Assembly (NCBI GenBank): GCA_030148085.1
Contig: JASBUF010000016.1
Coordinates: 1 to 38,667 of the forward strand
Reading direction: 5' to 3'
DNA length: 38,667 nt
Source: Methylophaga sp.
Lineage (GTDB): Bacteria > Pseudomonadota > Gammaproteobacteria > Nitrosococcales > Methylophagaceae
The first letter of the stretch is position 1, and each line of letters opens with the position of its first letter. The position numbers were made by a program, and so were the translations under genes. This document shows, one piece after another, positions 15,326 to 22,374 of the stretch. The notes under the pieces were generated by a model. The model did not search any database, was not told the DNA's origin, and saw only the letters and a list, made by a program, of their open reading frames with translations.

Positions 15326-17078
15326 GATTGCCTCGGGGTTGCTTGGGTGAATCGGGATGCAGCGTTGCATCGAGAATTAAATTGACACCTTCTGCCCAAC
15401 CTTTAGGGCCGGTATGCGTGGAAATAGTGAGATTACTGCTGCGACAGACGTCGGGAAGCGGGTGAACCGGCGAACGGATGAGTAAAGCATGATCGGCCTG
15501 CTCCAGCATAGCGCGGTCATTCTGACTGTCGCCAATAGCCAGAGAGTGCATTTGTTTGTCTGCATCGGCGTTCTGATAGACCTGTTCCAGCCAGCGTAGG
15601 GCACGGCCTTTGTCACAGTCGCCAGACACATGCAGGAAACGACCGCCTTCCAGAATATGCGCGCCTGCCGTCGTTAATTCCTCAATAAATTGATGTTTCA
15701 GGTTGCCGTTACCGTGCCAGGAGACCGGTTCACCGTATTGTCGCCGAGCAGCGCGGGCGGCGGCATGCACATTGAGTCCGGTCATCGCGATAATGCCGTC
15801 GATACCGGCATCGGCAAAGGTTTTGAACTGATCGCTGTAGTGCGGCCTGACTTGCTCAATCAGGCTTTGCCAACGGGCACGCGGGGCGACAAACTCTTTC
15901 ACCCAGTAACCGTCCTTTTCTGTGGTGTCGGCTGGCTGCTGTGGAAAGTAGCCCTTGGGGATAAACACCGCGGCACCGTTTTCAACGATAAATGGATGGG
16001 GGTTGTGCAGGCTGTCACGTAGCAGTTCGACTTCTGCCTGTGTTTTACTGGTGACCGGAATAACCGGAACCTTATGTTCTTCGAGTGCGCTCAGGGTCGG
16101 CACAGCCTCATCAAAATGGTAGTTGTGGTGATCTAGCAAACTGCCATCCATATCAGTGAAGATCAGCCATTGCGTCTGTGTCATGGAAGATAGTGTCGGC
16201 GGTGTCGATGTCAGTTTAATGATCTGCCGATGGCTATCCAGCTCAAACAGGTAATGCACTTTGGCAGGCAGCTGTTTCAGTGTTTGCTCGGTAATGCGTT
16301 GGTAAAACTGGATAAAGCGTGCCAGTTTTTTTTCATCCATGATGTGGCCTTGCTGTGTATGGCGTTGACGTAGTTTTGTTTCCTGCTCCATGCGCCAGTC
16401 AAACACGCAGTCAAATGACGGTGCTTTGAGCATGATCCAGACATCAATCAGGTCGAACAGGTTGGGGTAAGTCAATGCCAGTTGTTTATTGACGTAGCGG
16501 CGCCAGCGACCTTCCTTATCTTCTGACGACTCCAGTTCATTGATGGGGCGGGATAGGGTAGTTTCAGCTTCTGCCTCTGAGCCCAGACACCAGCCTTCGA
16601 GAATAATGATGTCTACCGGTTCGGTAATACATTCGGCAAACTCGGCTGGCAGGCGATCATCACTGGCTTTATCAAAGCGTGGTAGCCAGACCGGCAGATA
16701 ACCTTGTTGCAAATCGGTCAGGGTTTTTCGTGCGAGCGAGATATCATGGGTGCCAGGAACGCCGCGTGTGGCAAGTAAAGGATGAACGGCTTTTGCCAGT
16801 TGCTGTCGCTCGGCGCGGGTGAAGTAAAAGTCGTCCAGCGACAGCGATGCCGTGGTGAGTTGATATTGCTGCTCTAGTAGGAATTTCAGGCAGGCTGCCA
16901 AGGTGCTTTTGCCAGAGCCTTGTGCACCATTGATACCGACAATGAGCGGTAGTTTTGCACTTTTATGGTGCGTTTTTATCGCTTCAGTCAGAGGGGCAAA
17001 CCAGTCCTTGATCAGTTGCCGATAGCTGTCCGGTAAGTGTTGCTGCGAGAGAAAGCCGGTGAGTTCGATGTCCAGCAT
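15318..17078 (-). CDS. Fusion of D-glycerate 3-kinase-like P-loop kinase and HAD glucosyl(mannosyl)-3-phosphoglycerate phosphatase
   Basis: A 586-residue protein with two enzyme domains. Residues 1-290 form a P-loop kinase with Walker A GINGAQGSGKST (48-59), SLDDFYFT (80-87) and IILEGWCLG (158-166), the pattern of plant/yeast-type D-glycerate 3-kinases. Residues about 300-575 form a HAD-IIB phosphatase with TDMDGSLLD (catalytic Asp309 and Asp311), a VIPVTSKTQAE motif II, VENGAA and the metal-binding IGDSQNDRAML, resembling the MpgP/GpgP family. An internal Met299 has no ribosome site, so the fusion looks genuine. Expected roles are glycerate to 3-phosphoglycerate, and glucosyl-3-phosphoglycerate to glucosylglycerate. 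It is the first gene of the gpgS cluster. Domain functions are family inference. Confidence 0.82.
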   Translation of the reverse strand: MLDIELTGFLSQQHLPDSYRQLIKDWFAPLTEAIKTHHKSAKLPLIVGINGAQGSGKSTLAACLKFLLEQQYQLTTASLSLDDFYFTRAERQQLAKAVHPLLATRGVPGTHDISLARKTLTDLQQGYLPVWLPRFDKASDDRLPAEFAECITEPVDIIILEGWCLGSEAEAETTLSRPINELESSEDKEGRWRRYVNKQLALTYPNLFDLIDVWIMLKAPSFDCVFDWRMEQETKLRQRHTQQGHIMDEKKLARFIQFYQRITEQTLKQLPAKVHYLFELDSHRQIIKLTSTPPTLSSMTQTQWLIFTDMDGSLLDHHNYHFDEAVPTLSALEEHKVPVIPVTSKTQAEVELLRDSLHNPHPFIVENGAAVFIPKGYFPQQPADTTEKDGYWVKEFVAPRARWQSLIEQVRPHYSDQFKTFADAGIDGIIAMTGLNVHAAARAARRQYGEPVSWHGNGNLKHQFIEELTTAGAHILEGGRFLHVSGDCDKGRALRWLEQVYQNADADKQMHSLAIGDSQNDRAMLEQADHALLIRSPVHPLPDVCRSSNLTISTHTGPKGWAEGVNLILDATLHPDSPKQPRGNHG

Positions 17079-17096
17079 ATCCGTGTCTCATACTCT

Positions 17097-17125
17097 GCGT
17101 TGATTAAGTTAACTTGTGTCAACGC
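17097..17125. promoter_or_regulatory. Nested palindrome upstream of the glucosylglycerate cluster
   Basis: GCGTTGA (17097-17103) and TCAACGC (17119-17125) form an inverted repeat around a perfect ten-base palindrome AAGTTAACTT (17106-17115), with almost the same centre. It lies 18-47 bases upstream of the kinase-phosphatase start codon. The minus strand also contains TTGACA here. An operator is the likeliest reading; I cannot name the regulator. A stem-loop CTTTGT/ACAAAG (17144-17161) lies closer to dmeF. Confidence 0.4.
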
Positions 17126-17172
17126 AATATTCGTACCGGCCCTCTTTGTTTGGCCACAAAGACGACCTCAGT

Positions 17173-18102
17173 CTAGGAGTGTGATGGGCAGTCTGCATCC
17201 TGACACTGATGTACTTCGATAGTGACATGAGACAAGCGGTCAAACTCAGCGAGTAAGTCTTTGTAGTGCGCTGTCGGACGTGGTTGATCCGTCACGATCG
17301 TAATAATGGCAGCATAGTGATGGGCACTGAGATGCCAGATATGGAAATCAGCGATGCGGTTATCGGCATCCTGTTCTATACGTTGACGGATGGCATTGCT
17401 GTAATGCTCATCAATACTGCCATCAAGCAAAATAGGGCTGGTTTCGCGAATCAGGCCGAGTGCCCAGACGGTGATAATGATGGCACCGACGACACCCATA
17501 ATGGGATCCAGCCAGGTCAGGCCGGCCAGTTTGGCAGCAAGCAGGGCAATAATAGCCAGCACCGAGGTTAAGGCATCAGCCAGCACATGCATATACGCCG
17601 CTTTCAGGTTGTGATCATGGTGATGATGGCCATCGTGACTGTGATGGTGATGATCTTTTAATAGCCAGGCACTGACTAGGTTAACGATAAGCCCGAGAAA
17701 CGCGACAGCAATAGCGGCATTGAGTTGGATTTGCTCCGGGTTGAATAAGCGTTCAACCGATTCCAGCAGCATAAACATGGCTACGATGGCGAGCGCAACA
17801 GCACTGCTGAAACCGCCGAGCACACTGACTTTACCGGTACCGAAAGCAAACGCCGGGTTGTCGGCATGTTTACTGGCGTAACGATAAGCGAAAAGAGTAA
17901 TAAGGAATGCAGCCACATGCGTGGCCATATGCCAGCCATCAGCCAGCAGAGCCATGGAGCCAAAGGCTAGTCCTGCCACAATCTCAGCCACCATCGTAAT
18001 CGCGGTTAACGCCAGGACATAACGAGTGCGTTTTTCCCCACGTTGGTTGGCCAAGACAAAATCATGATCCTGCTGCCATTGGGCCAGACTGTGTTGGTGC
18101 AT
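17173..18102 (-). CDS. dmeF: Cation diffusion facilitator, DmeF-like Co/Ni (divalent metal) exporter
   Basis: A 309-residue inner-membrane antiporter of the CDF family with six helices. Metal-site residues appear in LLADGWHMATH (helix two) and HVLADALTSVLA (helix five), both HxxxD-type. The loop between helices four and five is His-rich (KDHHHHSHDGHHHHDHN, residues about 149-165). A C-terminal cytoplasmic domain contains FHIWHLSAHHYAAIITI. The HMATH signature and N-terminal MHQHSLAQWQQDHDF resemble DmeF, the cobalt/nickel exporter of Cupriavidus, more than zinc-specific ZitB or CzcD. No DmeR regulator gene is adjacent. Substrate metal is inferred from the subfamily. Confidence 0.85.
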   Translation of the reverse strand: MHQHSLAQWQQDHDFVLANQRGEKRTRYVLALTAITMVAEIVAGLAFGSMALLADGWHMATHVAAFLITLFAYRYASKHADNPAFAFGTGKVSVLGGFSSAVALAIVAMFMLLESVERLFNPEQIQLNAAIAVAFLGLIVNLVSAWLLKDHHHHSHDGHHHHDHNLKAAYMHVLADALTSVLAIIALLAAKLAGLTWLDPIMGVVGAIIITVWALGLIRETSPILLDGSIDEHYSNAIRQRIEQDADNRIADFHIWHLSAHHYAAIITIVTDQPRPTAHYKDLLAEFDRLSHVTIEVHQCQDADCPSHS

Positions 18103-18168
18103 GCTGTCTCACTTCTGAATGATTGCACTGGTTATGCTATCAGAGTGCGCGTCGCGTTCGGGAGTTGC

Positions 18169-18199
18169 AAAAAAAAGGGGTGAACATTCAGTTCACCCC
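18169..18199 (-). terminator. Rho-independent terminator on the minus strand
   Basis: GGGGTGAAC (18177-18185) pairs with GTTCACCCC (18191-18199). Read on the minus strand, it is followed by eight Ts (18176-18169). It would end a minus-strand transcript coming from the gap to its right, where no convincing protein gene exists. Confidence 0.88.
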
Positions 18200-18290
18200 A
18201 AGGCTCAGCACGTAGACAAGAGAGAAATTACAAACAACATGCAGCTGAAAAGATTGTTTGTAACTAGGCCGTTGCATCAGCCATGCCAAA
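18170..18290 (-). ncRNA. Candidate small RNA, about 120 nt
   Basis: A minus-strand transcript starting near 18288 would fold into three stem-loops in a row. These are a small GCAT/ATGC hairpin (18274-18286), a perfect ten-base stem TTACAAACAA/TTGTTTGTAA (18228-18237 with 18254-18263), and the intrinsic terminator at 18169-18199. A plausible promoter exists upstream on that strand: ATGACA (18323-18318), 17 bases, then AATAAT (18300-18295). The strand has no coding potential here. I recognise no known RNA family. It lies between the divergent dmeF and fdhD genes. Confidence 0.4.
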
Positions 18291-18323
18291 ATATATTATT
18301 GTTATGAATCAATATCTTGTCAT

Positions 18324-18765
18324 TTTTTTATAAAATCTGAGTGACCCAAAATGCACATTAGCGGTGCAGAGGGGAAGAATCTGCACTAAGTTAAATCGGT
18401 ATCTATTTTGATGAATTGAGGAGTAATAACTTTAGTGTCAAAGTTTCCCGAACTTGCTTGGAGGCGAACCATCAAACTTGGCTGCTGACGCAGATTCCTA
18501 AATGAGTAAGATAGCCGGATTGTTAGCAGGGATCGCAGTGAAAAACGAGAGATTTCTCCCATGCGTTGCCAGAGGCAATTCTTTATAATTAGCACCCTAA
18601 CCTTATTGGCAGCGAGGCATTGGTGCTCTAACAAGACTGACAATACGAACGTTATAGTGGACGCCATTGTCAGTGCTTCAAAAATTCAAAACTTAACTCC
18701 GAACTCCTGTTTTAAACAGTCAATACGACAGATGCTCCAAATTTAAAGAGACAGAACTAAACTAC
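18324..18765. other. Intergenic region before fdhD with no supported gene
   Basis: Short open frames on both strands (for example 18386-18667 minus) show no recognisable domain, no ribosome site and unusual composition, so I do not call them. An inverted repeat GTGCAGA/TCTGCAC (18364-18370 and 18380-18386) could be an operator. A promoter for fdhD should lie in this stretch, but none is convincing by eye. Confidence 0.5.
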
Positions 18766-19596
18766 ATGCATATCCAAGACGAAACCTCCATCAAGCGCTC
18801 GGTTACCGTTCATGAGAACGAGCTGCCAGCTTTTTTGATGCACGACGACATTGCTGTCGAAGTGCCGGTGGCACTCGTCTACAACTATATCTCGCATGCT
18901 GTGATGATGGCCTCGCCAACAGACTTGCAGGACTTTGCGCTAGGGTTCAGTCTGACCGAAGATATCGTGGCTGATCCATCTGAGGTCAACCATATTCATG
19001 TGCAGTCAGGTAAAAATGGCATCACGGTACGTCTGCAAATCAACGATGACCGTTTTGAAGCACTGCGCGAGCGTCGCCGCAATATGGTGGGACGGACAGG
19101 CTGTGGATTATGCGGTACTGAAACGCTGAAACAGGCGATTCGTCCTGTTGAGCCGGTTCAAAAGGTTGATGTTAGCGACGAAGCCATCCAGGCGGCCTTG
19201 GCTAATATTCACCAGCATCAACCTCTACAACTGGCGACCGGGGCCACACACGCGGCGGCATGGTGTGATTTAGAGGGGAGTGTTCAACTTATCCGGGAAG
19301 ATGTTGGGCGTCACAATGCCCTAGATAAACTGATCGGTGCGTTTAAGAAAAGCACGCTGGTTGAAAAAGAAGGCTTTGTCTTGGTGACCAGTCGCGCTAG
19401 TTACGAAATGGTGCAGAAAAGTGCCACGGCCGGTTTCGGTTGTCTGGTTGCAGTCTCAGCACCGACATCATTGGCCATTGAGCAGGCGCAACAGGCGAAT
19501 TTGAAACTGGTGGGTTTTGCCCGTGATGGCCGTCATGTGATCTACCATGAACCGGCAGGGACTGAGTACTACGAAGAAGCCCGTCAGGCCATGTAG
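18766..19596 (+). CDS. fdhD: Formate dehydrogenase accessory sulfurtransferase FdhD
   Basis: A 276-residue cytoplasmic protein that carries sulfur from IscS to the molybdenum or tungsten cofactor of formate dehydrogenase. The essential CxxC is in RTGCGLCGTE (Cys113, Cys116). Other family blocks are ALGFSLTEDIV, EDVGRHNALDKLIGA, VLVTSRASYEMVQKSA and ISAPT-like VAVSAPTSLAIEQA. Length is typical. No formate dehydrogenase subunit gene is in the window, so fdhD stands alone here. In a methylotroph formate oxidation supplies energy, which fits the rest of the gene content. Confidence 0.93.
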   Translation: MHIQDETSIKRSVTVHENELPAFLMHDDIAVEVPVALVYNYISHAVMMASPTDLQDFALGFSLTEDIVADPSEVNHIHVQSGKNGITVRLQINDDRFEALRERRRNMVGRTGCGLCGTETLKQAIRPVEPVQKVDVSDEAIQAALANIHQHQPLQLATGATHAAAWCDLEGSVQLIREDVGRHNALDKLIGAFKKSTLVEKEGFVLVTSRASYEMVQKSATAGFGCLVAVSAPTSLAIEQAQQANLKLVGFARDGRHVIYHEPAGTEYYEEARQAM

Positions 19597-19680
19597 TTTG
19601 TATCGGACACTGCTTAAATTATATCCCTCCACAAACTCACAGCCGCACTTCAGTGTTGGCGACATGAATCGCTGAACCGG

Positions 19681-19707
19681 CGTCACCACTCACGAGTAGG
19701 CGTGACG
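19681..19707. repeat. Stem-loop at the 3' end of the Cys-rich gene
   Basis: CGTCAC (19681-19686) pairs with GTGACG (19702-19707) with an inner ACTC/GAGT (19688-19691, 19694-19697). It spans the stop codon of the minus-strand gene and lies between convergent genes. No T-run follows. Confidence 0.35.
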
Positions 19708-20076
19708 TCGTCTTCTGTCTCCCCCATGGCGTTGTTCGTAATTAGTGAAACGCTCACGCATGGCAATGCTGGCACGTCGGCGTTCTTCGCCGATTCGACG
19801 ATCCGCATAATGCTTGTAAGTGCATTGACAGCGGGCTTCGTCGCAACCGGAGACCGGCAGAGACATCACTTCATGGGTCAAAAACCGTTTTCCACGTAAC
19901 GCTCTGGCAGCTGAACAGGCATGTGAGCAGGGTTCGATACTGACAGCATGGAAGGATTTCTGCGGTTTTGTGTCATCAGACTTGCGGCGTGCTGTCCATG
20001 TGGTGCGTGGATCAGGCCAGAACCAAACGAGTACTAGCAAGGCAGGGATCAGTAACAGATAGAGCCAATCGTTCAT
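19690..20076 (-). CDS. Small membrane-anchored Cys-rich protein of unknown function
   Basis: A 128-residue protein with a hydrophobic N-terminal helix (residues 4-20) and a soluble, strongly basic tail. Five cysteines are grouped: EPCSHAC (Cys50, Cys54), GCDEARCQC (Cys78, Cys83, Cys85). The block SIEPCSHACSAARALRGKRF followed by CQCTYKHYADRR and repeated GDRRRR-type arginine clusters recalls a family of uncharacterised gammaproteobacterial proteins, from memory only. The cysteine spacing could bind a metal. A strong ribosome site AAGGAG precedes the start by eight bases, so the gene is probably real. It is convergent with fdhD. I assign no function. Confidence 0.75.
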   Translation of the reverse strand: MNDWLYLLLIPALLVLVWFWPDPRTTWTARRKSDDTKPQKSFHAVSIEPCSHACSAARALRGKRFLTHEVMSLPVSGCDEARCQCTYKHYADRRIGEERRRASIAMRERFTNYEQRHGGDRRRRHAYS

Positions 20077-20181
20077 CAGGCGAACTCCTTATGGCTGACT
20101 GTTTTGCAGTCGGAAGCTGCTTACAGACTCACTATAGCACAGGCGGTTTTCAGTTGTATATCAACACTTTGAGGCCGAATC

Positions 20182-20574
20182 TCAGTCTGTCGTGACTATC
20201 GCTGTTGGTTGTCTCTGCGCATCAATATGCACGTAGACGATCTCTGCTGTCGCCACCTTGATGATCTGCTCTTTACCATCCTGTCTGCGTTCAACAAATA
20301 CATCGATGGCAATTGTCACTGAGGTGGTACCAATACGAATATCCTCGGCATAGATGCTGACAATATCACTGACCAGAACCGGCGCCAGAAAACGAAAGTC
20401 TTTCACCGCCACCGTGACCACACGACCACCGGCTTTACGGCTGGCAACAATGCCGCCAGCAATATCACATTGCGACATCATCCAGCCGCCGAAGATATCG
20501 CCAGCCACGTTGACATCATTCGGGCGCGCCATAATCCGTAAAATAGCGTGGTCATCAGGCAGTTCTGTTGTCAT
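20182..20574 (-). CDS. yciA: YciA-type acyl-CoA thioesterase
   Basis: A 130-residue hot-dog-fold thioesterase hydrolysing acyl-CoA to free acid and CoA. The family core is MARPNDVNVAGDIFGGWMMSQCDIAGG (residues about 15-41, catalytic Asn/Asp in the first helix region) followed by VAVKDFRFLAPVLVSDIVS. It matches the YciA subgroup in length. AAGGA lies before the ATG, within the end of the acyl-CoA ligase gene, whose TAG stop is immediately before this ATG. It is therefore the last gene of the fatty acid operon and could relieve excess acyl-CoA. Confidence 0.9.
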   Translation of the reverse strand: MTTELPDDHAILRIMARPNDVNVAGDIFGGWMMSQCDIAGGIVASRKAGGRVVTVAVKDFRFLAPVLVSDIVSIYAEDIRIGTTSVTIAIDVFVERRQDGKEQIIKVATAEIVYVHIDAQRQPTAIVTTD

Positions 20575-22374
20575 CTAGTGTCCTTCATAGAGTCGGTCTA
20601 TATCTTTGGCAAACAGGGTCATGATTTGCTGCCGTTTGGTTTTCAGGGTCGGTGTCGACAGGCCATTCTCAATCGTCCACGGTTGCTGTGAGATGGCGAT
20701 CCGAATGATCTGTGCGTAACTGGGGAACTGATGCAGTTGTTGCTGAATTCTGCCCAGCAGGTGCTGCTCAACGGCTGGGGCCGAGGATAATTCAGCGGTT
20801 TCCTTCAGTCCGGTTAATGTCGCCAATTGTAACCATGCTTCATCACTCAAAACCAGCAGGGCACTGAGGAATGGGCGACCATCACCAACGACCAGTGCCT
20901 GATCAATCAGTTTGTCAGCAGCAATCGCCGTTTCCATATCCACCGGCGAGACTTTTTCGCCATTGGCGAGCACGATAATATCCTTGAGTCTGCCAGTGAT
21001 ATGTAAAAAGCCATGGTCGTCCAGCCGAGCCAGATCACCCGTGTGCAGCCAGCCATCGGCATCAATGGTGGTCGCCGTAGCCTCCTGATTACGCCAGTAA
21101 CCGAGCATCAGCCCGGGGCTTTTAACGATAAGCTCTGACTGCTCAGTGACGTCCACGGTGACGTCTTTCAGTAATTGTCCCACACTACGTGGCAGGTTCT
21201 GTTTCGCTGTGTTAACACTGATAACCGGGCTGGTCTCAGTCAGGCCATAGCCTTGCTGGATAGGAAAGCCAAGAGCGATAAAGGTTTTTGCTACATGCTC
21301 AGGCAGTGGGGCACCACCACAGATGGCGATGCGCAGACGACCTCCCACACGTTGACGAATTTTATGACCGACCAGTTTATCCAGCAGACCATGCAAAAGC
21401 AGTTTCGGGCGCCAGCTCTGACGTCCTTGTTGATGTTCGAACTGTGCCCAGCCGATCGCCACAGCGGTGTTAAATAAGGATTGTGCCAGAGCTGATTTGC
21501 TAGAGAGCTGTTCATGAATACGGTTATAGATACGCTCATAAATACGCGGCACACTGATCAGGACGGTCGGTTTTCTATCCACCAGATCTTCCGCGAGTTG
21601 CGGAATAGAACGGGCATAGCAAATGGCGGCCCCGGCCATAATCGGCAGGTAATAGCCGACGGTGCGCTCTAAGGTATGTGACAAGGGCAGGAAGGAAAGA
21701 AATACATCGTCATGATAGACATCAACACTGTGCAGGCCGCTCCAGGCATTCCACAAAATATTGTGATGACTGAGCATGACGCCTTTAGGCGGGCCGGTCG
21801 TGCCCGAGGTGTAAACGATAGTGGCGAGACTATCCGGGTCGATGTTATCACTAACACGACGTGGCCTGTCGGCACTTGCCAGCCAGTCAGACAGCACCAC
21901 CGCATTAGTTGGCATGGCTCTCGTTGTGGTTTCATGCAGGCAAACAATCTGCTTCAGCGTCTTGATTTCAATATGTTCCAACAGCGCATCCTGCTCATCC
22001 AGGGTTTCCACTAACAGCAGTTTGGAACCGGAATGGTCGACAATATAGGCAGCACTATCAGCACGGTCATTTGGATACAGCGGAACCGTCACCAGTCCCA
22101 AGCCCAGTGCAGCCATATCAAAGCAGAGCCATTCATGACAGTTGCGCAGCATGATCGCAACACGATCGCCCGCCTTTAAGCCTTCCCTAGCCAGCGCACC
22201 ACGCCACAGCATCACCTCATCATGAATCTGCTGCCATGTGTATGACTGCCAGCTTTGCTGCGCTTCATCATATTGCTGGCAGGCCAAATTATGTGGCGTA
22301 CGCTCACAACGTGCAGCCAGTAATCCGGCCAGACTGTGCGCCTGTCTGGGCGTAATCAGATCATGCTGTTTCAT
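20575..22374 (-). CDS. AMP-forming long-chain acyl-CoA ligase
   Basis: A 599-residue member of the adenylate-forming superfamily, of the FACL15 / long-chain type that activates fatty acids to acyl-CoA. Motifs are the P-loop-like TIVYTSGTTGPPKGVMLSH, the YGLTETSPVISVN block, WLHTGDLARLD and GRLKDIIVLANGEKVSP with the downstream catalytic region. The start at 22374 overlaps the preceding stop by four bases (ATGA) and has GGAGGG seven bases upstream; the longer frame by five residues is less likely. It resembles bacterial homologues of eukaryotic ACSL more than E. coli FadD, so I give no symbol. Confidence 0.9.
   Translation of the reverse strand: MKQHDLITPRQAHSLAGLLAARCERTPHNLACQQYDEAQQSWQSYTWQQIHDEVMLWRGALAREGLKAGDRVAIMLRNCHEWLCFDMAALGLGLVTVPLYPNDRADSAAYIVDHSGSKLLLVETLDEQDALLEHIEIKTLKQIVCLHETTTRAMPTNAVVLSDWLASADRPRRVSDNIDPDSLATIVYTSGTTGPPKGVMLSHHNILWNAWSGLHSVDVYHDDVFLSFLPLSHTLERTVGYYLPIMAGAAICYARSIPQLAEDLVDRKPTVLISVPRIYERIYNRIHEQLSSKSALAQSLFNTAVAIGWAQFEHQQGRQSWRPKLLLHGLLDKLVGHKIRQRVGGRLRIAICGGAPLPEHVAKTFIALGFPIQQGYGLTETSPVISVNTAKQNLPRSVGQLLKDVTVDVTEQSELIVKSPGLMLGYWRNQEATATTIDADGWLHTGDLARLDDHGFLHITGRLKDIIVLANGEKVSPVDMETAIAADKLIDQALVVGDGRPFLSALLVLSDEAWLQLATLTGLKETAELSSAPAVEQHLLGRIQQQLHQFPSYAQIIRIAISQQPWTIENGLSTPTLKTKRQQIMTLFAKDIDRLYEGH

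Noticed and set aside
16182..16184. Separate start codon for the HAD phosphatase domain inside the fusion gene
   Set aside because: The internal ATG has no ribosome site and the frame is continuous, so a true fusion is the simpler reading.
18386..18667. Minus-strand open frame of 93 codons in the gap before fdhD
   Set aside because: No recognisable domain, no ribosome site and no conserved-looking features; it is more likely chance in a long intergenic region.
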